A stretch of 64,000 bases of DNA, from the NCBI GenBank assembly GCA_029882975.1, contig JAOUJW010000008.1, positions 112,978 to 176,977 on the forward strand. The letters run 5' to 3'. Of the stretch, positions 47,794 to 57,294 are shown in pieces. A model generated the notes under the pieces. That model searched no databases. It saw nothing but the letters and a program-made list of their open reading frames with translations, and was not told the origin of the DNA. The position numbers were made by a program, and so were the translations under genes. Source of the DNA: Gammaproteobacteria bacterium (GTDB lineage Bacteria; Pseudomonadota; Gammaproteobacteria; SZUA-152). Every line of letters starts with the position of its first letter. Within the stretch, counting starts at the first letter, position 1.

Positions 47794-48648
47794 ATGAACA
47801 CTAGTTTAACCGTGGATTTGGTCAATCCGACAGGCAGTTTGGAGACTTATATCCAGGCGGTCAACCAAATTCCTATGCTCAGTGCGGAGAAGGAATCTCA
47901 ACTGGCTACCGAACTGCGGGAAGCCGGCGATTTGCATTCAGCGCGGCAATTGGTATTGTCTCATCTACGGTTTGTGGTTCACGTGGCGCGTGGTTACAGC
48001 GGCTATGGACTGCCTCAGGCGGATTTGATTCAAGAAGGCAATATCGGTTTGATGAAGGCCGTGAAGCGCTTTGATCCCAGCATGAATGTACGCTTGGTTT
48101 CTTTCGCGGTACATTGGATTCGAGCCGAAATCCATGAGTACATTTTACGTAATTGGCGTATCGTTAAGCTGGCCACCACAAAGGCTCAGCGAAAATTGTT
48201 TTTCAATCTACGAAAAAGCAAAAAGCGCCTGGGCTGGTTCAGCCAGGAGGAAGTGGAAGCGGTTGCCAAGGATCTGAATGTAGAGCCTAAAACCGTACTC
48301 GAGATGGAAAAACGCATGAGCGGTCAGGATACGTCCTTTGACGGCTATAGTGATGGCAGCGATGACGATGACTACTCTCCCGCTCCCTCGGGCTATTTGC
48401 AGGACCTGCGGCATGAGCCCAGCATGCAATTGGAACAAGCCAACACGGCAGAACATAACTCACAGCAGCTGACATCGGCATTGGAATCATTGGATGACAG
48501 AAGCCGAGACATTTTACACAAGCGTTGGCTGTCCGAGAAAAAATCCACCCTGCATGAGTTGGCTGCGCAATACAATGTGTCTGCCGAACGCATCAGACAG
48601 CTGGAAAACAACGCTATGAAAAAAATCAAAGCAGTGTTAACGGCATAA
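47794..48648 (+). CDS. rpoH: Heat-shock sigma factor RpoH (sigma-32)
   Basis: 284 residues from ATG 47794; AAGGAG lies 11 bp before it, while the GTG at 47785 is only 2 bp from that site. Region 2 [19 protein letters not shown] and [16 protein letters not shown], the RpoH box [16 protein letters not shown] (about 133-148), and region 4 [20 protein letters not shown] are all present. Directs RNA polymerase to heat-shock promoters. The CIRCE element in its promoter suggests HrcA feedback. A strong terminator follows. Confidence 0.97.
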   Translation: MNTSLTVDLVNPTGSLETYIQAVNQIPMLSAEKESQLATELREAGDLHSARQLVLSHLRFVVHVARGYSGYGLPQADLIQEGNIGLMKAVKRFDPSMNVRLVSFAVHWIRAEIHEYILRNWRIVKLATTKAQRKLFFNLRKSKKRLGWFSQEEVEAVAKDLNVEPKTVLEMEKRMSGQDTSFDGYSDGSDDDDYSPAPSGYLQDLRHEPSMQLEQANTAEHNSQQLTSALESLDDRSRDILHKRWLSEKKSTLHELAAQYNVSAERIRQLENNAMKKIKAVLTA

Positions 48649-48670
48649 ACTCTGTCGTAGAGACAAACCA

Positions 48671-48708
48671 AAAGGCTGCACTATGCTGGCAAGTGCAGCC
48701 TTTTTTTT
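48671..48708 (+). terminator. Rho-independent terminator after rpoH
   Basis: AAAGGCTGCACT (48671-48682), 9-nt loop, AGTGCAGCCTTT (48692-48703) form a perfect 12-bp stem followed by a run of T to 48708. It lies 22 bp after the rpoH stop. Since mepA converges, the same stem may serve both, but the long T-run is on the rpoH side. Confidence 0.92.
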
Positions 48709-48725
48709 GTGGTTGTAGAACCGTC

Positions 48726-49460
48726 CTATAAGGGTTTGCAAGGCAGCTTAAAATCCACATGATAATGTTCATCGTGGCGCACCCAAGATTTTTTCTTGGG
48801 GATTAGTACATGTTTTCTAATGTAGTTTCCGTGTTGGGTTTTATATATAAATTCTTGCAACTCCGGAGCAAACAGGACGCGCCACAAATCCATGCCTTGA
48901 TTTCTGGCAGCCTGATGCAATGCGACAATGTGGGCACCCAAAGCCTCAAAGTCTATACGGTAGCCCTGAAACTGTCCTTTTCGATTAAATTCCACGTCGT
49001 AACCGTAACGGTTAAAAGGTGTTGTAGGAAATAGGGTGGATTGACCCTGGGCATTCACAACAGGCACCATAAAATCAATGGAAAGTCCGTTCTGATGGGT
49101 TTTGTGCGGTTTAAACGGACCCCCATTTTTGAAACCGGTTTCCGCGTATTTAAAAACCGTGTTTGGATGGCTTTTACTCAGGTGGTAATACGCTTGTACC
49201 ACGATGTCGCGTACCCGGCTATGCACATAAGTTCTGCCGGCGAGCTCCGGTAACCGGCCATAGGAAACGAAATTGTCGCCCTGCTCCGGGAGTTTTACTC
49301 CGTTTTTCAAACGCCCCTTTAGGGTACTGCCATAACAAACGCTCTCCTTGGCTGGTGATGTCAGCGGTGCCATTGATAAAGCCAACCCTAAGAAGAGCGT
49401 GGTTAACCTGAAGGCCAATGCGGATTGACGGTTAGAAGCGGAACAAAAACTTGTCCGCAT
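48726..49460 (-). CDS. mepA: Penicillin-insensitive murein endopeptidase MepA
   Basis: 244 residues from ATG 49460 (AAAGGGA about 9-10 bp upstream). Signal peptide to about SPAKES. LAS-family zinc ligands HKTHQNGLSIDFMVP (H..H...D, about 120) and HDEHYHVDFKLPC near the end match MepA; SYGRLPELAGRTYVHS is also typical. Cuts D-Ala-mDAP cross-links in the periplasm. Its start lies inside the tail of the decayed MGMT gene upstream, so the two once formed an operon. Confidence 0.93.
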   Translation of the reverse strand: MRTSFCSASNRQSALAFRLTTLFLGLALSMAPLTSPAKESVCYGSTLKGRLKNGVKLPEQGDNFVSYGRLPELAGRTYVHSRVRDIVVQAYYHLSKSHPNTVFKYAETGFKNGGPFKPHKTHQNGLSIDFMVPVVNAQGQSTLFPTTPFNRYGYDVEFNRKGQFQGYRIDFEALGAHIVALHQAARNQGMDLWRVLFAPELQEFIYKTQHGNYIRKHVLIPKKKSWVRHDEHYHVDFKLPCKPL

Positions 49461-49728
49461 CCGTAACTTTCCCTTTGGCAATCTCCACCCCTTCTTGTTG
49501 CAATAACTGTGTTTTTTGTGCGAACCCAAGGCATAGCCACCCACGCTACCAGCACTACGCGATGACAGGGGACCTCAATGAGTCTTGGGTTTTTTGCCAT
49601 TGCCCTAACGACGGATCGCCACACTTTGGATTGTAAAGCTTTTGCGAACTCCTTGTAGGTGCTTACCCTTCCGGTATGTGCTTGACCGGTTCACATCAAA
49701 CTTGGTTGAATTCGATAGAGTTTTTCAT
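49432..49728 (-). pseudogene. Decayed methylated-DNA cysteine methyltransferase (MGMT/Ogt)
   Basis: Reading from ATG 49728, pieces of one small MGMT can be found in successive frames: MKNSIEFNQ, then CEPVKHIPEG after an in-frame TGA; VSTYKEFAKALQSK...IEVPCHRVV in a second frame with the active-site PCHRVV; GSVGGYALG in a third; and FAQKTQLLQQEGVEIAKGKV to the stop at 49432. At least three frameshifts and one stop interrupt it, all short indels. The product would have repaired O6-alkylguanine. The final codons overlap the mepA start. Confidence 0.85.
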
Positions 49729-49916
49729 AGATCACACCTGAATGTTCGCAGTGTAGGGCCAATCCGAACCCTCCGCAAGCGTCGACATTTTGTCTATTTG
49801 CAGACTGCAACTTATTTTACATACATAAATTTTACAATCATGATTATTGGTACTGTCAATTCAAAGTGATAGCATGGTGTGCCTTTTCAGAACAACTAAC
49901 CAAAAGGGTCACGCGG

Positions 49917-52235
49917 GTGACAGCTAATGAACATCGATTGATTGATCTGTTGTTTAAACATTCTTTCACCTGTTATGCGCTGCTGGATAAAGCCTTTAAC
50001 TATATTCGTGTTAATGACGCTTACGCCAACACCTTAGGAAAACCAATAGGGTTCCTTTCGGGCAAAAACCATTTCGAATTTGTGGCGAAAGATTCCGAGG
50101 CGATATTTCATAAGGTTCTTGCCGAGAAAACCCCATATCGAGCCAAAGGCTACCCTGTTGAGTTCTTATCAGAGCACCACAATGGAGCTACGTATTGGGA
50201 TTGGTTAATAGAGCCGGTACTGGATTCCCAGAATGAAGTGGATTATTTTGTATTAATCATGCGAGACATCACGACACAGCGTGATGCGCTACAGGATAGG
50301 GAAAAATATTTCACTTTGTCCAGCCATATGATGTGTAAAGCATCCAACAGTGGCTATTTCCTGGAGCTTTCACCCGGTTGGAGCAAGACTCTGGGTTTCA
50401 CGGACGAAGAACTCAAAGCGCAGCCCTATCTAAGTTTTGTCCATCCGGATGATAGAGGGCTAACTGTAGAGCAAGCGGCTGATTTGGCCAACGGTTCCGG
50501 TGCCTGCATCAATTTTGTGAACCGTTACCGAAATTCAGATGATCGCTATGTTTGGCTGCATTGGAACGCCGTTGCGGATGCTGAATCGGATTGTGTTTAT
50601 GCGGTAGCTCAAGACATAACTTTTTTAAAAGAAGCAGAAGTTGAGTTAGAACGGCATAGAGATTCCTTAGAGGAATTGGTAAAAGAACGTTCTCAAGCAC
50701 TGAAGAACAGTGAGAGGCGAATGCTCGACCTGCTTAGCAACAGCCCGGCGGTCATTTACACTTGCAACGCCCATGGCGATTTCGCAGCGACATTTGTCAG
50801 TGAAAATGTCTGGGATCAATTTGGATATCGGCCAACCCAGTTTACTGATGATCCTTTATTTTGGATGTCTAATATTCATCCGGATGATAAAGATGCATTG
50901 CTGGCCAATTTAGGGGCGCTGTTCGAACACGGAAAACACACGCATGAATACCGTTTCAAAGCGGCTAATGGTGGGTATATCTGGGTTCATGACCAATTGC
51001 GCTTAATCAGAGATAGTGAAGGTAACCCCATAGAGATTATTGGGTATTGGGCTGATATCACTTCGCGCAAGAAAGTCGAGCAAGAGTTGGAGTCAGCAAA
51101 AGTATTGGCAGAAGAAGGAAACCGAAGTAAATCGGAATTTTTGTCGCGCATGAGTCATGAACTTAGAACTCCCATGAACGCGATTCTGGGATTTTCGCAA
51201 GTCCTAATGATGACGGCCAAGAACGAAGATGATTTGCAAAGTATTAATGAAATTGTAAAAGCCGGTAACCACTTGCTGGAGTTAATTAACGACGTTTTGG
51301 ATTTGTCCAAAATCGAATCGGGTAGAATGCCCATATCCATGGAAAATCTCAGTCTCAATCAAGTTATTGAAGATTGTTTTACGCTTATCTCACCTTTAGC
51401 CCATAAGCGCGAAATTTCCATAGTCGACAATATCAGTTCAAACGCCCCGTTTATAATTTGGGCGGACTATACCCGTTTTAAGCAGGTCATGATTAACTTG
51501 CTATCCAATGCGGTAAAATACAACAAAGTGGGCGGTCGAGTGACATTGGACGTCAAGCCACTACCCGACAATGAAATCCGCATTCTTATCAGCGACACCG
51601 GTCACGGAGTCGAAATAGATTTGCAGGATAAACTATTTATCTCATTTGAGCGATTAGGCGCAGAAAGTTCCGATGTAGAGGGCAGTGGAATTGGATTAGT
51701 GATCAGCAAACAGCTCATAGAAATTATGGGGGGAAACATCGGTTACATAAGCGAGCCAGGGGTTGGTAGTACGTTTTGGGTGGATATCCACTTAGGAGAC
51801 GTATTGTCGCAGAATAATCGAACAACAACGCTACTGAAGAATCTCACTATTGACGATACTGAAGTGGATGTAGATTGCAAAACCATTTTATACGTGGAAG
51901 ATAACCCGGCTAATTTGCGCTTGGTGAATAAAATACTGAGCGGTACGCCGCACAAACTGATTTCGGCGCATTCCGGATCCCTTGGGTTGGAAATGGCAGA
52001 GTTGTATAAACCGGATTTAATTCTATTGGATATCAATCTCCCCCAATTAAATGGTTACGAGGTTATTAAGCGTATCAAAGCTAACGAGAATTTAAAACAT
52101 ACTCCGGTGGTTGCAATTAGCGCCAACGCTATGAATCGGGATGTGGAGAGGGGATTGGCGGCAGGTTTTGATCGTTATTTGAAAAAGCCCATCAATATAA
52201 GAGAATTTATGTCCACAATAGAATCGCTGGTTTGA
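49917..52235 (+). CDS. Multi-PAS hybrid histidine kinase
   Basis: 772 residues from GTG 49917, which has AAAAGGG 8 bp upstream; an in-frame GTG at 49866 lacks a ribosome site. Order: PAS (about 5-125), PAS/PAC (about 145-255, SFVHPDDRGLTVEQ), coiled linker, PAS (about 275-395, NIHPDDKDALLANL), HisKA MSHELRTPMNAILGFSQ, HATPase NLLSNAVKYN, DTGHGVEI and GSGIGLVISKQL, and a receiver with D in LILLDINLPQLNG and LKKPIN. No membrane helix, so soluble. Phosphorelay to an Hpt protein elsewhere is expected. Confidence 0.9.
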   Translation: MTANEHRLIDLLFKHSFTCYALLDKAFNYIRVNDAYANTLGKPIGFLSGKNHFEFVAKDSEAIFHKVLAEKTPYRAKGYPVEFLSEHHNGATYWDWLIEPVLDSQNEVDYFVLIMRDITTQRDALQDREKYFTLSSHMMCKASNSGYFLELSPGWSKTLGFTDEELKAQPYLSFVHPDDRGLTVEQAADLANGSGACINFVNRYRNSDDRYVWLHWNAVADAESDCVYAVAQDITFLKEAEVELERHRDSLEELVKERSQALKNSERRMLDLLSNSPAVIYTCNAHGDFAATFVSENVWDQFGYRPTQFTDDPLFWMSNIHPDDKDALLANLGALFEHGKHTHEYRFKAANGGYIWVHDQLRLIRDSEGNPIEIIGYWADITSRKKVEQELESAKVLAEEGNRSKSEFLSRMSHELRTPMNAILGFSQVLMMTAKNEDDLQSINEIVKAGNHLLELINDVLDLSKIESGRMPISMENLSLNQVIEDCFTLISPLAHKREISIVDNISSNAPFIIWADYTRFKQVMINLLSNAVKYNKVGGRVTLDVKPLPDNEIRILISDTGHGVEIDLQDKLFISFERLGAESSDVEGSGIGLVISKQLIEIMGGNIGYISEPGVGSTFWVDIHLGDVLSQNNRTTTLLKNLTIDDTEVDVDCKTILYVEDNPANLRLVNKILSGTPHKLISAHSGSLGLEMAELYKPDLILLDINLPQLNGYEVIKRIKANENLKHTPVVAISANAMNRDVERGLAAGFDRYLKKPINIREFMSTIESLV

Positions 52236-52238
52236 TAG

Positions 52239-52640
52239 TTACCGAATACATTTAAAGCGCACGTAGTCCCCGGATTCAATCCGTTGCAAATTCCCGGTTT
52301 TCCTTTGGTAAATATACGCCCAAGCAGTTTGGGGCTCGCCGGTATACATAACGATATCAATGAGTTTGCGCTCATATTCCTGCGGATACGGGAACTCGCA
52401 ACCGCATTCCTCGTACCGGTCCAGCCAACTCAGAGTACTGGGTTGGACCAAGGCGTACAATTCTCCAAAGACACAGTGCGCGGGCTCGGAGGACTCCACT
52501 GCGCCAGGGTAGCCATCAATTTCGTAAAGCAAACCCTGCATAGTGGCTTCACCAACAAATTGGCTGCACTGAGCCAGTCGTGTTTGAACCTTGCCGCCAA
52601 AATAACGGCGCAAAGTGCCGTAGACGAATAGTTGATTCAT
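52239..52640 (-). CDS. Gamma-glutamylcyclotransferase-like (AIG2) protein
   Basis: 133 residues with the signature FVYGTLRR at residues 5-12, the GLLYEIDGYPGAV segment, and a Glu in LDRYEEC (about 77) in the position of the catalytic acid. Family members act on gamma-glutamyl amines. It converges with the hybrid kinase just upstream (3-bp gap) and is divergent from the next gene; no functional link seen. Confidence 0.85.
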   Translation of the reverse strand: MNQLFVYGTLRRYFGGKVQTRLAQCSQFVGEATMQGLLYEIDGYPGAVESSEPAHCVFGELYALVQPSTLSWLDRYEECGCEFPYPQEYERKLIDIVMYTGEPQTAWAYIYQRKTGNLQRIESGDYVRFKCIR

Positions 52641-52846
52641 GGATATTTATTAAGATCTAGTTTGTCAAATACATTTTACAAATAATTCACCCACAGTAAC
52701 CTTTTTATCGTGTTTTTATACAATAATACAATATGTTACGAGGGAGTGCTCGCTAGTCCTGTGGTCGGCTCCATGGTTAGCTACACAATAGGTTGAGATC
52801 CAGATTATGCACTATTCCTGCAAGGGATAGCGTAAGGTAAATGACT

Positions 52847-53578
52847 ATGAAACACTTGCTAATTATTAATATATTGTTTTTATTATGGTTTTCACCCTAT
52901 CTGGGAGCAGAACCTCGAGTGCTGATTATCAACTCGGGTAGTTCAGCGCCCATGATCAAGGGGGATAACGAGGGCTTTTACCCAGAATTGGTCCACGCCC
53001 TCTTTAAACGTTTAAAGCGGGAGGTGCGTACCGTACATCTACCCTCTTCCAGTTCTCTGAAAAATGTGACGCAAGGGTTTGATGATGGCTTGATAGCTCG
53101 TATCAAAGGTTTGGAAAAGAAGAACAAAAACTTGTTACTGGTGCCGGAGAAAATAATGGATTTGCAATTTACGGCATACACCAACAATCACAATATAAAA
53201 ATAGAAAGTTGGGAGGATCTAAAGCCATACAATATAGCCTACATACGCGGATGGAAAATTTACGATAAACATGTGACCGCTTATAAGAGCCTGGTTAAAG
53301 TTAAAAGTCCGGAGCAAATGTTTAAGCTTCTTAAAAATCAGCGAGTGGACGTTATCCTTTACCAAAGCGTTCCGGCTAAGTACTTGATGAAAAGTTTAAA
53401 TTACTTTCCCTATGAACAGCGCAAATACTTGGCGTCACGGGAAATGTACATGTATATGCACAAACGCCATTCAAATCTGATTCCCCTCATGAGCAGGGAG
53501 CTAAAAAAAATGAAGCAAGACGGTACCTATAAGGATCTATATCAAAAAAACATAATTGACGAAATTAACCCTTCTTAA
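52847..53578 (+). CDS. Periplasmic binding protein-like, probable sensor partner
   Basis: 243 residues from ATG 52847 (AAGG 9 bp upstream; the ATG at 52841 is too close). Signal MKHLLIINILFLLWFSPYLGA. The mature part has the SBP_bac_3 pattern GFYPELVHALFKRLKREVRTV at about 45-65 and ends PLMSRELKKMKQDGTYKDLY, the usual last helices. It lacks the ABC genes; instead the histidine kinase gene begins at the next base, so it probably senses a ligand for that kinase. Confidence 0.75.
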   Translation: MKHLLIINILFLLWFSPYLGAEPRVLIINSGSSAPMIKGDNEGFYPELVHALFKRLKREVRTVHLPSSSSLKNVTQGFDDGLIARIKGLEKKNKNLLLVPEKIMDLQFTAYTNNHNIKIESWEDLKPYNIAYIRGWKIYDKHVTAYKSLVKVKSPEQMFKLLKNQRVDVILYQSVPAKYLMKSLNYFPYEQRKYLASREMYMYMHKRHSNLIPLMSRELKKMKQDGTYKDLYQKNIIDEINPS

Positions 53579-55396
53579 GTGAGAATCCGCTTGGTTTTAC
53601 TTAACAAAAATCTATCCAAAAAATTAGCAGTTAACATCATCCTGTTTAGTTCTGTGTTAACTCTGATTCTTACCGGTTTTCAGCTCTATAGTGACTATAA
53701 GAAAGATATCCTCGGAATCCATAACACCCTTCGTGATGTAGAGCTGGGTCTTCTGGGTACACTATCTTCCAATCTTTGGCTGGATGATAAGGAGGAGCTG
53801 GGAGTTGCCCTAAAGGGTATTAATGCGCTACCGGGAATTAACTATGCGGCTATTTACGTAAATGGCAAGGTGTATGTGTCCAGCGGAACAGTAAAAATCA
53901 AAGAGGTCATGCAAGAACGAATTCCTATAGAGTACTATTATAACGAGAAAATGCGTTACCTGGGTGAGTTATACATTGAGGCCGATTTATCGGTAGTCTA
54001 TCAAAGGTTGCTGCATCGTTTTTGGTTGATCTTGGCATCCAATGCAATTAAAACACTAATTGTGGCTATGTTCATTTTCTTATTAGTTGAAAAACTAATT
54101 ATTCATAAGCTGAGTATCATAAATCGCTTTATAGAAAAGTCGGAAGCTGGAGGATTTAAAGAAAAAATTGAATATGTATCCCAGATTGACAATGAAAATG
54201 CTGATGAACTCGATGCTATAGCAGCAGCACTAAATAGAAAGCAAGAGAGATTAGAACATTTCGTAGGCCAACTCCAGAATAGTGAGCAAAGAGTAAGATT
54301 GCTCTTGGAATCTACAGGCGAAGGTATTTTTGGTGTCGACACGGATGGTATTTGTACCTTTGTAAATCCAATGTGTATTGAATTGCTAGGTGGTTCTGGT
54401 GCAGAAGAATATTTAGGTAGTGATATGTTGAGTGTCATTGGGCCGGAGATGGACCCTTCCAGGTTTTGGGGCGTACTTGAAATAGACGCGCCCCACATTT
54501 TGTACCGTAGTGAAAATACCTTTATCCGTAAAGACGGTTCCACTTTCCCGGTGCATTTAACCAGAAGCCCCATTTTATGGAAAGGAAAGCTTAAAGGTTA
54601 TGTGGTGCTTTTTAACGATATCTCAGAGCAAAAGCTGGCGCAAGCAGCACTTGTTAAAGCAAAAGAACAAGCAGAACAGGCGAGCCACGCGAAGACGCAA
54701 TTCTTATCCAATATGAGCCACGAATTACGAACGCCCTTAAACGCAATATTAGGATTCGGTCAACTGCTCTTTTACGACGATTCATTAAATGATTCTAGTA
54801 GAGAATCTGTACAAGAAATCCTCAAAGGCGGGGAGCATCTGTTGGAGCTAATAGGTGAAATATTGGATTTGTCCAGGATCGAAGCGGGAAAATTACCGTG
54901 TAATCTTGATGATTGTCGCTTGGATGGCGTCATATCTGAATCTATTGGTTTTATCTCTCCGTTAGCTGAGCAAAACCGAATATCATTGGATTACAAGCAG
55001 TTAGATACGGAAACCTTTGTCCGAGTTGACTCAACACGGTTTAAACAAATTTTGATAAACTTACTATCCAACGCAATTAAATACAACAAAGAACACGGTC
55101 ACGTACAGGTTAGCTGCGTTGTTCATCTGGATCAAGGGTATGCTCGAATTGAAGTGACAGATTCCGGACTGGGTCTGTCTGAAGAAGAGCAACAAGTAAT
55201 ATTTGAGCCATTTGAACGTGTAGGGCGTTATGAAGGAGTCGATGGAACCGGTGTAGGTCTCACAATATCCAAGAGCCTGGTGGAAATGATGAACGGACAA
55301 ATCGGTGTCTCTAGTGCAATAGGACAGGGGTCAACATTCTGGATAACAGTGCCTTTGTCTCCGGCAATCAGTAAAACCCAAAGTCTTAATGCCTAA
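53579..55396 (+). CDS. Membrane PAS-histidine kinase
   Basis: 605 residues, GTG start directly after the stop of the binding-protein gene. Two membrane helices (about 17-38 and 143-165) enclose a small periplasmic sensor domain, then a HAMP-like linker, PAS (about 240-355), HisKA MSHELRTPLNAILGFGQ and HATPase with NLLSNAIKYNKEH, DSGLGLS and GTGVGLTISKSL. No receiver. Its kinase core is similar to the hybrid kinase at 49917, suggesting a local duplication or a joint pathway. Confidence 0.9.
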   Translation: MRIRLVLLNKNLSKKLAVNIILFSSVLTLILTGFQLYSDYKKDILGIHNTLRDVELGLLGTLSSNLWLDDKEELGVALKGINALPGINYAAIYVNGKVYVSSGTVKIKEVMQERIPIEYYYNEKMRYLGELYIEADLSVVYQRLLHRFWLILASNAIKTLIVAMFIFLLVEKLIIHKLSIINRFIEKSEAGGFKEKIEYVSQIDNENADELDAIAAALNRKQERLEHFVGQLQNSEQRVRLLLESTGEGIFGVDTDGICTFVNPMCIELLGGSGAEEYLGSDMLSVIGPEMDPSRFWGVLEIDAPHILYRSENTFIRKDGSTFPVHLTRSPILWKGKLKGYVVLFNDISEQKLAQAALVKAKEQAEQASHAKTQFLSNMSHELRTPLNAILGFGQLLFYDDSLNDSSRESVQEILKGGEHLLELIGEILDLSRIEAGKLPCNLDDCRLDGVISESIGFISPLAEQNRISLDYKQLDTETFVRVDSTRFKQILINLLSNAIKYNKEHGHVQVSCVVHLDQGYARIEVTDSGLGLSEEEQQVIFEPFERVGRYEGVDGTGVGLTISKSLVEMMNGQIGVSSAIGQGSTFWITVPLSPAISKTQSLNA

Positions 55397-55415
55397 TTAC
55401 ATAATACACTACAAC

Positions 55416-55805
55416 TCAGTCTTCAACGGATTTGAGTGTGTGTATACTTTCCTCCCAGTGTAAACCGTCAAAGGTTTCTATTTTCATGGACTTGACAGTT
55501 CCTTTGTCCAAACAACGAGCATTGACACTAACCCCATTGGGGTGAGACCTGGGTATATAAAATGACTTAATTCCACAGGTTTTACAAAACAAATGTTTTG
55601 CTTCATGAGTGTCGAAGGTGTATGTGATCAAATTAAATTCTCCGTCTAAAAGTTTAAATTTGGATTTGGGTACGATTAAATGTAAATAACCGCTTCTTGA
55701 GCATATGGAACAATTGCAGTCGGTGACCTCAAGATCCTCTGGTGCGTCTACTTCGTATTGTACGGTGCCACAATGACAACTGCCTTTATGCATGACCACT
55801 TTCAC
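55416..55805 (-). CDS. GFA family zinc protein
   Basis: 129 residues with Zn-binding pattern GSCHCGTVQYEV (C-x-C), CNCSICSRSGYLH (C-x2-C) and KTCGIKSFY. Belongs to the GFA/CENP-V family, often called glutathione-dependent formaldehyde-activating, though true function differs by member. The start is uncertain among GTG 55805, GTG 55799 and ATG 55793; GTG 55799 has the best spacing to AAGGAG. Coupled to the DUF1697 gene by GTGA overlap. Confidence 0.85.
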   Translation of the reverse strand: MKVVMHKGSCHCGTVQYEVDAPEDLEVTDCNCSICSRSGYLHLIVPKSKFKLLDGEFNLITYTFDTHEAKHLFCKTCGIKSFYIPRSHPNGVSVNARCLDKGTVKSMKIETFDGLHWEESIHTLKSVED

Positions 55806-56335
55806 ACTCCTTCTCTAGCAATGTCTGACATTAATTTATCCAACTTTAGTATGGTGTTCAAATTGCGACCTGTGACGGAGTAGTCCAAACAGCTTGCTAA
55901 ACCAGCAACCAGTTTAGAGCGACCAATACCATCGGGCGCGTATAAATAGAATACCGAATCTACTATCTTATATGCCTCACTAGGGGACCTTAGTTTTTCT
56001 AACCGGGTTATATTAGGTTTAGCTTGTATCGGGTAAAAATAAAAGTGAATTGTTTTGCCATCTTTAGCAGTGAATGGATTGTTTTTGACTGCGTTAGAAA
56101 ATTGGAGGCGGGATAAAGTGATGATATCGGGCGAAAAGCCAACAGCGTTTCCTATGGAGAGCCATATTGACTCGCCGGGCGGCGTTGGGTTTTGTAACAC
56201 AACATTACCACTCTGATTATAGGTTTTCACATGTCGACAACCGCAGTTAGTCAACGCATCAACTAACGTTTTCATGTGTATAGTATTCCTACCGCCGACA
56301 TTAATACCCCTAAACAACAAGACGTAAGTGTTCAT
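55802..56335 (-). CDS. DUF1697 protein
   Basis: 177 residues with the family start YVLLFRGINVGGRNTIHMKTL, the middle TYNQSGNVVLQ, and the end SVTGRNLNTILKLDKLM. Ferredoxin-like fold; function unknown. Overlaps the GFA gene. Widespread in accessory regions. Confidence 0.9.
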   Translation of the reverse strand: MNTYVLLFRGINVGGRNTIHMKTLVDALTNCGCRHVKTYNQSGNVVLQNPTPPGESIWLSIGNAVGFSPDIITLSRLQFSNAVKNNPFTAKDGKTIHFYFYPIQAKPNITRLEKLRSPSEAYKIVDSVFYLYAPDGIGRSKLVAGLASCLDYSVTGRNLNTILKLDKLMSDIAREGV

Positions 56336-56488
56336 TATGGTAACCTATTCCATTTGTGTTCAGTTTAAACGCCGACATGCCTTTCACGGCGTAAATCAAT
56401 AATATATTGTTACCGTTGTTGCTCTCAGTGGTGCGTTGAAATTTTCTACGTCATAATCAATATTAGTTGTCTAAGGAACGGACAATCA

Positions 56489-56959
56489 TTATTTTTTCGA
56501 ATCGCGCGTCGAGTAAGACGACAGTTTGTGTTTTATTCGGCCTATGCTTTCGTCCAATACGCCAATGACATCCTCGTATGTCGTACCAGGGTGTCCGTTA
56601 AAATCGGCCAGCCGATGTACGCGCCATCGCTCTTTGAATTTATCGTCGATGGTAAATCTCACTTCTTGAAGAGCTGGACGCCTGTGTATGTAAATACCGT
56701 CTATATCGATTGATGCCTTCTCAAGCACACAGTACAAATTGAAAGGCGGTTGACCGGTACAGGTCCTTGCCTTGTCATTTGTCCAGTGATCTTTGTCTTT
56801 TAATATATATTTTGCTTTTTCCAGTATCTCCAGATCCATGTTTGAGACTTGGACATGGCGCTTTTCGTAGCTGGGTATACCAAATACAAGACCTTTTTCC
56901 GTTCTTGTACACGAAACAAATACCAAGAGTGTTAAGGAAAGAAAGAAGGATAATTTCAT
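56489..56959 (-). CDS. Lipoprotein of unknown function
   Basis: 156 residues, lipobox FVSC (Cys17). The mature part carries two other cysteines (ARTCTGQPPFNLYC) that could pair in the periplasm. No family recognised. Base composition is low in GC, in keeping with the accessory region. Confidence 0.65.
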   Translation of the reverse strand: MKLSFFLSLTLLVFVSCTRTEKGLVFGIPSYEKRHVQVSNMDLEILEKAKYILKDKDHWTNDKARTCTGQPPFNLYCVLEKASIDIDGIYIHRRPALQEVRFTIDDKFKERWRVHRLADFNGHPGTTYEDVIGVLDESIGRIKHKLSSYSTRDSKK

Positions 56960-57003
56960 GCTACCGCTCCGCCAAAAAAAGAATTGTTAATGTAGACTCG
57001 GAT

Positions 57004-57258
57004 CTAAGAATTATTGCTTGCCCTATTGAGTCGGATAAGCCGAATTGATTTAAGCATCAAATGTATTTGCAATGCAATCGGCATTGCTGCAAAAGCATAA
57101 CCCAAAACAGAGAAATCTTTCTCAAACTCTCGTAAAATCACGACGTAAAAACAAATGAACGATATATTTACAATATTCCGGTTGTTTTCTAGATTATTTA
57201 GCTTTAGCGAGTAATAACCATAGAATATTGTGTATGCCATTGTTCTGTTTAGTTCCAC
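57004..57258 (-). CDS. Possible small membrane protein, 84 residues
   Basis: Contains two hydrophobic stretches (ISFICFYVVILREF and VLGYAFAAMPIALQIHLML) and a basic end. No ribosome site stands out and no family is recognised, so it may be noise or the tail of a decayed gene. Confidence 0.3.
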   Translation of the reverse strand: MELNRTMAYTIFYGYYSLKLNNLENNRNIVNISFICFYVVILREFEKDFSVLGYAFAAMPIALQIHLMLKSIRLIRLNRASNNS

Positions 57259-57294
57259 TACAGGAAAGGTCGAGAGAATTCGTAGGGGACCCGC

